A program made the translations under genes and the position numbers. This document shows, one piece after another, positions 1 through 5,691 of a stretch of DNA of 8,184 nt (its first letter is position 1; each line of letters starts with the position of its first letter). The stretch covers positions 1 through 8,184 of the forward strand of contig JAHDCM010000022.1 of assembly GCA_020629895.1 (NCBI GenBank), read 5' to 3'. The notes beneath the pieces are model-generated. The model was not told where the DNA came from, did not search any database, and was given only the letters and a program-made list of their open reading frames with translations. The DNA is from Bacteroidota bacterium (GTDB lineage: Bacteria > Bacteroidota > Bacteroidia > Chitinophagales > UBA2359).

Positions 1-53
1 CGCACATCGCACATCGCACATCGCACATCGCACATCGCACATCGCACATCGCA
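1..53. repeat. Tandem heptamer repeat, (CGCACAT)7 plus a partial copy
   Basis: Seven exact head-to-tail copies of CGCACAT fill bases 1-49, followed by CGCA at 50-53 and then degenerate sequence. The array begins at the first base, so its true length is unknown and it probably extends leftwards. Because the unit is 7 bp it cannot encode a periodic peptide in one frame, so it is most likely a non-coding simple-sequence repeat. It ends about 33 bp before the putative -7 box of the ABC-F gene. Copy number could vary by slippage; any effect on expression is inference. Confidence 0.95.
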
Positions 54-85
54 TCATCGTGTCCCCATTTCTCATTTTTTTCGCG

Positions 86-93
86 TACCTTTG
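86..93 (+). promoter_or_regulatory. Putative Bacteroidota -7 promoter box (TACCTTTG)
   Basis: TACCTTTG matches the Bacteroidota housekeeping -7 consensus TAnnTTTG at every fixed position. It lies 28 bp before the ATG at 122, which would give a leader of about 20 nt. No clear -33 TTTG/TTG partner is visible at the usual spacing; that region is only T-rich. The box lies inside the longer open frame that begins at GTG 59, which argues that the ATG at 122 is the real start. Confidence 0.5.
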
Positions 94-121
94 CCCTTCA
101 AATCAGCATATCCAAAGCCCA

Positions 122-2086
122 ATGATCAATATATCCAATATATCCATTCAATACGGCGGACGTTTTTTGTTCAATAGTGTCTCCTTTGCCATTACCGAAA
201 AAGACCGCATTGGTTTAGTAGGTAAAAATGGTGCAGGAAAATCAACACTTTTGAAAATTTTAATAGGAGAGATCATTCCCGAATCAGGCGGGGTTTCGAT
301 GGATAATCATACCACATTAGGGTATCTACCACAAACACTCAAGCTAAATCCCTCACAAACCGTTTATGAAGAAACCGCCAAAGCCTTTGTCAAAATAAAA
401 GAAGTAGAAAAAGAAATAGAGGAACTAACCGAAAAAATAGGAACCTTTACCGATTACGAATCAGAAGAATACTTTAGATTACTGACACGCCTTTCCAATG
501 CCCAAGACTATCTCACACATATTGGGGGAACCAATATGCGAGAAGAAACGGAAAAAATACTGAAAGGATTAGGCTTTGTGAATGGTGACTTTGATCGACC
601 ACTAAGTGAGTTTAGCGGAGGTTGGCAAATGCGGGTCGAACTAGCCAAAATATTACTACAACGTCCTAGCTTCATCCTCCTTGATGAGCCAACCAACCAC
701 CTTGATATTGAGTCGATTATATGGCTGGAAGGTTTTCTCAAAGACTATGCAGGAGGGGTGGTACTTATCTCTCACGACCGAGCCTTCCTAGATGGAGTGA
801 CGAATAGAACGATTGAAATTGTTGCAGGAAGAATTTACGACTATCGTACTTCTTACTCCAAATTTGTAGACCTACGAGAAAAACGACGAGAGAAGCAAAT
901 CTCTGATGCAAAAAAACAAGCCAAAGAGATTGAGGAAACAGAGATGTTAATCAACAAATTTAGAGCAAAGAAAAATAAAGCTAAATTTGCACAAACACTC
1001 ATCCGCAAGCTCGAAAAAATGGAACGCATCGAAGTAGATGCGCTTGAAAGTGATAGTATCAATTTTCGCTTTCCTGAAGCACAACGCTCAGGTAAGGAAG
1101 TCATAAAAATGGAAAAGCTTTCTAAAAGCTATGGGAGTGTAGAAGTGCTAAGGGAAATTGATTTTTTACTAGAACGAGGAGAAAAAATCGCTTTTGTAGG
1201 CAAAAATGGAGAAGGAAAATCAACACTCGCCAAAATTATCACCAATAATCTCAATTATACAGGTGATTGTACCATTGGTTACAACGTGAGTATTGGCTAT
1301 TATGAACAGCACCAAGCCGAATCCCTCGATCCGAATAAAACAGTATTCCAAACTATTGATGATGCCGCTACGGGTGAAATGCGCTTAAAAGTACGAAGCT
1401 TATTGGGTGCCTTCCTGTTTAGTGGAGAAGATGTCGAAAAAAAGGTAATGGTATTATCAGGAGGGGAAAAGTCGCGGTTGGCAATTGCCAAAATGCTACT
1501 ACAACCCTATAACTTACTAGTGCTCGATGAGCCGACCAACCACTTGGATATGCAGTCCAAAAATATCCTTAAAAATGCATTGCTTAACTTCGAGCGATCA
1601 TTGATCATCGTTTCTCACGATCGTGAATTTTTAAAAGGATTGACTGATAAAGTGTATGAATTTAGAGATAAAAAGATCAAACAATATTTCGGAGATGTTT
1701 ACAATTTCCTAGAACAACGCAACATAAATTCGCTGGACGATCTTGGTATGAATAGCCGCCAAGCAAAAGTAGACTTTGATGCCGAAGCACAGAAAAAAGC
1801 ACGTATTGAACTACGAGAAAAAACCAGGGAATTAGATAAAGCAATCAAACGTATTCAAAATAGAATTAGTAAAGCAGAGAAAAACATCGACGAGCTTGAA
1901 CAAAAAATTGCTGCTCATGAAGAGCTGATGAATGACCCTCATTTCTATACCCAAAATCCCGATGCAGATAAGGTGTTGTACGAACATGCTGATTTGAAAC
2001 AACAATTAGACACAGCAATGACAGAGTGGGAAGAATGGGCAATGGAAATAGAAGAACTAAAGGAAGAACGTGAAAAGTATGGGTAG
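122..2086 (+). CDS. ABC-F family ATPase (YdiF/YheS/Uup-like), ribosome-associated
   Basis: This is a soluble protein of 654 residues with two tandem ABC ATPase domains and no membrane segments, the ABC-F layout. Domain 1 shows Walker A GKNGAGKST (34-42), signature FSGGWQ (about 164-169), Walker B ending LLDEPTNHLD (to 195) and the switch histidine in SHD (217-219). Domain 2 shows GKNGEGKST (360-368), LSGGE (445-449), LDEPTNHLD (to 476) and SHD (498-500). The basic helical linker between them contains FRAKKNKAK (280-288), the P-site tRNA interaction motif region. A charged coiled coil of about 100 residues ends the protein, as in Uup and YdiF. ABC-F proteins act at the ribosomal E site to relieve stalled or unproductive translation; some give antibiotic resistance, but this one looks like a housekeeping type. 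I chose ATG 122 over GTG 59 because family homology starts there (MINISNISIQYGG) and a promoter-like box lies between the two. kynA follows after 20 bp. Confidence 0.93.
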   Translation: MINISNISIQYGGRFLFNSVSFAITEKDRIGLVGKNGAGKSTLLKILIGEIIPESGGVSMDNHTTLGYLPQTLKLNPSQTVYEETAKAFVKIKEVEKEIEELTEKIGTFTDYESEEYFRLLTRLSNAQDYLTHIGGTNMREETEKILKGLGFVNGDFDRPLSEFSGGWQMRVELAKILLQRPSFILLDEPTNHLDIESIIWLEGFLKDYAGGVVLISHDRAFLDGVTNRTIEIVAGRIYDYRTSYSKFVDLREKRREKQISDAKKQAKEIEETEMLINKFRAKKNKAKFAQTLIRKLEKMERIEVDALESDSINFRFPEAQRSGKEVIKMEKLSKSYGSVEVLREIDFLLERGEKIAFVGKNGEGKSTLAKIITNNLNYTGDCTIGYNVSIGYYEQHQAESLDPNKTVFQTIDDAATGEMRLKVRSLLGAFLFSGEDVEKKVMVLSGGEKSRLAIAKMLLQPYNLLVLDEPTNHLDMQSKNILKNALLNFERSLIIVSHDREFLKGLTDKVYEFRDKKIKQYFGDVYNFLEQRNINSLDDLGMNSRQAKVDFDAEAQKKARIELREKTRELDKAIKRIQNRISKAEKNIDELEQKIAAHEELMNDPHFYTQNPDADKVLYEHADLKQQLDTAMTEWEEWAMEIEELKEEREKYG

Positions 2087-2106
2087 CAGTGATAATTTAA
2101 TACCTA

Positions 2107-3084
2107 ATGAGTAACCAAGTAGATAAAGACAATTTACCAAATGAAATTATAGAGCGAATCCATCTGCTTTCCGAAAAGTATGGAGCAATGGGACAGGATA
2201 TGAAATCTTATTTAGATGGATTATTGTATGCTGACTATCTGACCTATTGGGATTATATACACTTAGATGTATTACTAAGTCTGCAAAATCCCAAAACACC
2301 CTTCGAAGATGAGAAAATATTTATTATATATCATCAAATAACTGAGTTGTATTTTAAGCTGATTCTCAATGCTATTGAGCAGGTCGCAACTAGTTCGGAT
2401 TTGACTACAACACTCTTTACCCGACAACTTAAACGCTGTAATAACTACTTTGGTAATCTTATTAACTCTTTCGAAATCATGATTGATGGTATGGATAAAG
2501 AAGAGTTTCTAAAATTTCGTATGTCGTTATTACCCGCAAGTGGGTTTCAATCTGCTCAATATCGTATGATCGAAATCTGTTCAACAGATATTGATAATCT
2601 AATTGCGTTTCAATATCGCGAAGACTTGAATGAGGAGCATGCAGATATGCGAACCAAATATCAGTACCTTTATTGGAAACAGGGCGCCGTTGAATTAGCA
2701 ACTAAGAAAAAAACACTTACCCTAAAACAGTTCGAGAAGAAATATGCCGATCAATTGATTGATCTAGCACAAAAATATGAACACAAAAATTTATGGGTAT
2801 CTTACCAAAACCTAAGTCCAGCAGATCAAAAAGATCAATCATTAATAGATGAATTAAAACAATTTGACCTAAATGCAAATGTCAATTGGCCATTAATGCA
2901 TTATAAGTCGGCGGTCCGTTATTTGCAAAGAGATTCAAAAGATATTGCTGCAACTGGTGGAACAAATTGGCAAAAATATCTTCCTCCTAAAAATCAACGA
3001 ATTTTATTTTTTCCTACCCTATGGACAGAGAAAGATAAATTGGAGTGGGGAAAGCGATTAGTCAAACAATTGTCTAATACTTAA
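2107..3084 (+). CDS. kynA: Tryptophan 2,3-dioxygenase
   Basis: This 325-residue protein has the size and motifs of haem-dependent tryptophan 2,3-dioxygenase, which opens the indole ring of L-tryptophan with O2 to give N-formylkynurenine, the first step of the kynurenine pathway. Visible motifs are LTYWDYIHLDVLLSLQ (45-60); FIIYHQITELYFK (72-84) with the distal-pocket His76; FRMSLLPASGFQS (137-149) with Arg138, which in the family binds the substrate carboxylate; the region around His265 (MHYKSAVRYL), expected to be the proximal haem ligand; and ATGGTNW (282-288), equivalent to the family's GTGGT substrate loop. Key residues are intact, so activity is expected. Assignments to haem and substrate are by analogy with the characterised Xanthomonas and human enzymes. 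The protein is cytoplasmic, with no signal peptide. The gene lies 20 bp after the ABC-F gene with no clear promoter between, so co-transcription is likely. No other kynurenine-pathway gene is in the window. Confidence 0.88.
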   Translation: MSNQVDKDNLPNEIIERIHLLSEKYGAMGQDMKSYLDGLLYADYLTYWDYIHLDVLLSLQNPKTPFEDEKIFIIYHQITELYFKLILNAIEQVATSSDLTTTLFTRQLKRCNNYFGNLINSFEIMIDGMDKEEFLKFRMSLLPASGFQSAQYRMIEICSTDIDNLIAFQYREDLNEEHADMRTKYQYLYWKQGAVELATKKKTLTLKQFEKKYADQLIDLAQKYEHKNLWVSYQNLSPADQKDQSLIDELKQFDLNANVNWPLMHYKSAVRYLQRDSKDIAATGGTNWQKYLPPKNQRILFFPTLWTEKDKLEWGKRLVKQLSNT

Positions 3085-3111
3085 ATGTGAGATTGTTTAA
3101 GTATGTGTTTT
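3077..3111 (+). terminator. Possible terminator hairpin spanning the kynA stop codon
   Basis: ATACTTAAA (3077-3085) and TTTAAGTAT (3096-3104) form a perfect 9-bp inverted repeat around a 10-nt loop, followed by GTGTTTT. The kynA TAA stop lies in the left arm. The stem is AT-rich and the T-run short, so it would be a weak intrinsic terminator; it could instead be a 3'-end processing or stability structure. Position after the last gene of the pair supports a 3'-end role. Confidence 0.4.
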
Positions 3112-3206
3112 GTAACATGCTGTAAGCCAGTTGTTAATCTTCGATAATTAAGAGATATGTCTGTCATGACAAAGTAATATTATAAAAAAATAGAACGCAA
3201 TAAAAT

Positions 3207-3223
3207 GGATAATTAAATTATCC
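3207..3223. repeat. Perfect inverted repeat GGATAATT-A-AATTATCC
   Basis: Two 8-bp arms are exact reverse complements around a single central A, giving a 17-bp palindrome. It is too tight to form a normal RNA hairpin, so a protein-binding palindrome is the more natural reading. It lies about 360 bp upstream of the next gene, with no known regulator site resemblance that I recognise. AT-rich palindromes of this size can arise by chance in DNA of this composition. Confidence 0.35.
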
Positions 3224-3471
3224 TTTGTAAAATTGCTGTATAAATACGAAAGCCCAAACCTAATGAAATTGAAAAATTATTATAGGTTCTGCGATAAAAG
3301 TATTAAATTAGCCTCCCAGTTAGGCAAGACCCCCTTAAATCTGTTATTTTTTGATAAATAAGGATTGTCTACTTTAAACAATTGGATGTGTTTTTGAGTC
3401 TTTAATTATGCTCAATAAGTAATGTCCTAATTTCAGAGAAAAAATTCTCACACCTTACATAGATATATCCC

Positions 3472-3493
3472 ACCTGTGCAAATTGTAACAGGT
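3472..3493. repeat. Inverted repeat ACCTGT-N10-ACAGGT
   Basis: Arms ACCTGT (3472-3477) and ACAGGT (3488-3493) are exact reverse complements separated by 10 bp, roughly one helical turn, as expected for a dimeric regulator site. It lies about 90 bp upstream of the start at 3580, within plausible operator range. No regulator gene is adjacent, so the binding partner, if any, is unknown. Confidence 0.3.
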
Positions 3494-3525
3494 ACTTTAT
3501 TTGAAGATGATTTTAATCCCCATTA

Positions 3526-3542
3526 AGTAATTAGACATTACT
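3526..3542. repeat. Inverted repeat AGTAAT-N5-ATTACT
   Basis: Perfect 6-bp arms (3526-3531 and 3537-3542) with a 5-bp spacer end 37 bp before the ATG at 3580. This could be an operator or a leader hairpin of the 3580 gene. It is short and AT-rich, so chance occurrence is a real alternative. Confidence 0.3.
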
Positions 3543-3579
3543 ATCCTGATATGATCATGATAATAAATCACCCTATGTT

Positions 3580-5286
3580 ATGAGAAGATGGCTACTACTA
3601 TTCTTTACATTAGTAACAGTGTTTTCTTCAGATGCTATTGCTCAAGAAGTTAAATGGCACTTTTATGCCCAGCCACTAAATGGAAATGAATTCCTTCTTA
3701 ATTTTAAAGCAGAACTCAAGGATGGGTGGTATATTTACTCTACCCGCCCTCATGAAATAAATAAGCCGACACAAATCGAATTTAGTGATGATAAAGACCT
3801 TGTGAAAAAAGATAAGGTGCAAGAATATGGAGATTTGATTAAAAAAGAAGATCCAGACCTTGAAACTACTTTTTACAAGTACGCTAACGAAGTTACCTTT
3901 CAAATTCCGGTAGCGGCACTAAAAGATGACATGTTGCAAGAAGGAAAAGTCGTTTTTCAAATTTGTGACGATAAAAGTTGCTTACCAATCGACTCCGAGA
4001 AGTTTCGTTTTAGACTGAAGTCTAGTACTGATGATCAACAATTAGTTTCGAAAGCAATCGTTGATGAAGGCAAGCAGAAAGATATTGTACAACTCAATCA
4101 TCCTATTGCTAAAACAACACCAGTTGCAACTAATAACTCTCAAGCCAATAGTACTAAAACAGATCCTTCCTCGGTAGTACTCTCGAAAGGGTACACTATT
4201 GTGAAGTCGAAAACCTACACAGATTATACTAATCAGGATAAAAGCGGTGAAATTATTGTTATTCCCGATCCTGCTCCTTTGGATGTTGCTACTATACACA
4301 AACAAGAGAAACCAACTTCGCAAGTCATAAATTTTTATGATGCTTCTAAGCCTACTCAAATGAATATTGATAAAACAGTAAAGCTTAGTGATACAGATGC
4401 TTTAGTAGTTGGAAATGTAGCTTCTGGTAAGAAGAATAAAGCAAATACATCTAATAAAGTAAAAAGAGCAGCGCAAACAGTGAGGAAAAATAGCACTACT
4501 GCTGTTGTAAAAAATAATACTGCTATTGATCAATTGATCAATTCTTTCAACCAAGAAATGTCTACATTACCTACGGATAAGGTACAAGCAGAGGAAGAAA
4601 ATGAAATGTTAGTAATTAAAGAGGACGAAAAAGTAACAGAAGAAAGTGAAAGTACTTTACTAGCAATGAATGAAGAAACAGATAAGGAGGAAGAAGTGAC
4701 AGAGGAAAGTGACGAAGAAGAAGGAACAGAAGAGGAGGACGAAACTGCTGTTGCACCAATGATTGTTGCTCAGAATCCTGTTGCTTGGAACTTTAGCCAA
4801 GAGGTGCTTGAAAATGGTCAAGTGAAACTTGTTTTTGAAGCCAATGTAGAAGATGGCTGGCATTTATACAGTGCCAAAAATCAAGGGAATGCGCCTACTG
4901 GTTTACTAATGAGCTTTAATGAAACGATTACAGCATCTAATCAATTAATGACTGATGCAACAGAAGTAGAAACATTAGACCCTATTTTTATGAAGCCAAC
5001 AGGTAAGTATGTAGGGAAAGTGGTTTTCTCTAAAGTTGTAGACTGGAATCAAAAAGAAGCATTAGCAGGAAGTATTCAGTATATGTGTGGTGGAACAGAT
5101 AAATACACCCAATTACAAACAGCTAATTTTTCTTTTGATGCGACATCTGTACAAACAGAAAAAGAAACGCCTGTCAGTAAAAGCACACTAAATAACTGGT
5201 GGTGGATGATTGGTTTAGCGGCAGGTATCGTTTTACTTGTTTTGGCTCGTTATTTCACACCACAAATTATGACAAACGAAGAATAG
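3580..5286 (+). CDS. Secreted, membrane-anchored protein with two DsbD N-terminal-like domains
   Basis: This 568-residue protein begins with a clear signal peptide (MRRWLLLFFTLVTVF, likely cleaved after AIA at 19-21). Residues about 24-147 resemble the periplasmic alpha domain of the thiol:disulfide interchange protein DsbD: VKWHFYA start, DGWYIYS (48-54), and ICDDKSCLP (128-136) with the redox-type pair Cys129 and Cys134. Residues about 400-522 form a second copy: VAWNFSQ, DGWHLYS (425-431), and YMCGGTDKYT (501-510), which keeps Cys503 but lacks the partner cysteine. Between them lie about 250 low-complexity residues rich in Thr, Lys, Asn and Ser, ending in an acidic tract (about 338-389, roughly half Glu/Asp). 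One transmembrane helix (about 540-557) and a short tail close the protein. The DsbD membrane and thioredoxin domains are absent. A periplasmic role in thiol redox transfer or folding is inferred; partners are unknown. ATG 3580 is chosen because it directly starts the signal peptide. A strong terminator follows. Confidence 0.8.
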   Translation: MRRWLLLFFTLVTVFSSDAIAQEVKWHFYAQPLNGNEFLLNFKAELKDGWYIYSTRPHEINKPTQIEFSDDKDLVKKDKVQEYGDLIKKEDPDLETTFYKYANEVTFQIPVAALKDDMLQEGKVVFQICDDKSCLPIDSEKFRFRLKSSTDDQQLVSKAIVDEGKQKDIVQLNHPIAKTTPVATNNSQANSTKTDPSSVVLSKGYTIVKSKTYTDYTNQDKSGEIIVIPDPAPLDVATIHKQEKPTSQVINFYDASKPTQMNIDKTVKLSDTDALVVGNVASGKKNKANTSNKVKRAAQTVRKNSTTAVVKNNTAIDQLINSFNQEMSTLPTDKVQAEEENEMLVIKEDEKVTEESESTLLAMNEETDKEEEVTEESDEEEGTEEEDETAVAPMIVAQNPVAWNFSQEVLENGQVKLVFEANVEDGWHLYSAKNQGNAPTGLLMSFNETITASNQLMTDATEVETLDPIFMKPTGKYVGKVVFSKVVDWNQKEALAGSIQYMCGGTDKYTQLQTANFSFDATSVQTEKETPVSKSTLNNWWWMIGLAAGIVLLVLARYFTPQIMTNEE

Positions 5287-5314
5287 GAAGTTATTTTAGA
5301 CATCATACTTAATC

Positions 5315-5350
5315 AAAAAAGGCTTGTATCCAACGATACAAGCCTTTTTT
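5315..5350. terminator. Strong intrinsic terminator, bidirectional
   Basis: A perfect 16-bp stem, AAAAAAGGCTTGTATC (5315-5330) with its exact complement (5335-5350), encloses the tetraloop CAAC and ends in TTTTTT. It has the A-run, GC-containing stem and T-run of a Rho-independent terminator and is symmetrical enough to work in both directions. It starts 28 bp after the stop of the 3580 gene and separates it from the palindromic element and the sigma-factor operon. Confidence 0.92.
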
Positions 5351-5457
5351 GGTATAAGAAGATGAATTAAGGAGGTAAGACGGTTTCTTTATTAGGAGTA
5401 TTGTTTTGCGCAAGGGATAGTAGCGGTAGCTTGACGAAACAAAAGCCTCGTGAAGCT

Positions 5458-5497
5458 ACGACTAGCAGGGCTGACGAAGGAAGACACTGCTAGTCGT
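5458..5497. repeat. Hairpin with 11-bp perfect arms
   Basis: ACGACTAGCAG (5458-5468) and CTGCTAGTCGT (5487-5497) are exact reverse complements around an 18-nt purine-rich loop. A further GCT/AGC pairing is possible with a small bulge. There is no T-run on either side, so it is not an intrinsic terminator. It forms the core of the left half of the compound element. Confidence 0.8.
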
Positions 5498-5549
5498 TTA
5501 GCGAAACAGGCTTATGTGAGGCAACTACAAGCGGATAGCCCGACCCATA

Positions 5550-5629
5550 ACAGGTTTTTTGGGTACTGTGGGACAGAGAGCATGAGTGATAAGGTGGGAC
5601 GGTGATTCCCACAGTACCGAAAAACCTGT
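5550..5629. repeat. Long imperfect hairpin of about 22 bp
   Basis: GGTACTGTGGGA (5562-5573) pairs perfectly with TCCCACAGTACC (5607-5618). Beyond one G/G mismatch the stem continues with five T-A pairs, one T bulge and ACAGG/CCTGT (5550-5554 with 5625-5629). The 33-nt loop includes GGTGGGACGGTGAT, which partly repeats the TGTGGGAC of the left arm. No T-run follows. The bulge and mismatch preserve the pairing register, suggesting a real structure rather than chance. Confidence 0.8.
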
Positions 5630-5691
5630 GGAGGGATGCGCCCTCAAAAAAAAATGCCATCTGTGAATAAAACCAAATTGTTTGTTGTCCA

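Larger units (their letters stand above)
3112..3579. other. Long AT-rich intergenic region with short inverted repeats, no gene seen
   Basis: About 470 bp separates kynA from the double-DsbD-domain gene. No open frame of useful length with protein-like composition is visible on either strand, and I recognise no tRNA, riboswitch or mobile element end. It contains several perfect short inverted repeats: 3207-3223, 3472-3493 and 3526-3542 are listed separately, and AACCTA (3257-3262) pairs with TAGGTT (3283-3288) across 20 nt. A near-match to the -7 box, TTTATTTG (3496-3503), has one mismatch and no clear -33 partner. The promoter of the 3580 gene presumably lies here but I cannot place it with confidence. 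Confidence 0.6.
5408..5645. repeat. Compound palindromic intergenic element (possible dispersed repeat or structured RNA)
   Basis: This stretch is richer in G+C than the flanking intergenic DNA and is built almost wholly of inverted repeats: GTAGCTT (5426-5432) with AAGCTAC (5453-5459); an 11-bp hairpin at 5458-5497; a long hairpin at 5550-5629; and GAGGG-ATGCG-CCCTC (5631-5645), followed by nine A. Two imperfect direct copies, AGCGGTAGCTTGAC (from 5422) and AGCGGATAGCCCGAC (5530-5544), flank the first hairpin. The wording, a CAAGGGATAG start and an AGCGGATAGCCCGACCC block, recalls intergenic repeats of Bacteroidota genomes; that is memory, not a search. No credible protein is encoded on either strand. 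It ends about 47 bp before the sigma-factor start, so it may lie in or near that operon's leader. Dispersed repeat, attenuator-like leader and small RNA all remain possible. Confidence 0.6.

Noticed and set aside
1..53. CRISPR array
   Set aside because: The units are 7 bp and directly adjacent, with no spacers.
59..121. N-terminal 21-residue extension of the ABC-F protein from GTG 59
   Set aside because: It precedes the putative promoter, has no family similarity and would begin in or beside the heptamer repeat.
3241..3360. Riboswitch or small RNA in the kynA/DsbD intergenic region
   Set aside because: The pairings there are short (GCCT/AGGC, AACCTA/TAGGTT) and no known conserved core is visible.
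4042..4359. Minus-strand open frame of 105 codons opposite the linker of the double-DsbD gene
   Set aside because: It is the antisense shadow of a low-complexity coding region with a clear + strand signal peptide and domains.
5550..5645. Intrinsic terminator for a + strand transcript
   Set aside because: The hairpins are followed by A-runs or mixed sequence, not T-runs, and the true terminator is at 5315-5350.
5408..5645. Insertion sequence or MITE with target-site duplication
   Set aside because: There is no transposase, and I could not find a pair of terminal inverted repeats bounding the whole element with flanking direct repeats; internal hairpins alone do not prove mobility.
5677..5684. 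Promoter -7 box ATTGTTTG before the sigma-factor gene
   Set aside because: The first two fixed bases (TA) do not match, there is no -33 partner, and it would give an almost leaderless transcript.
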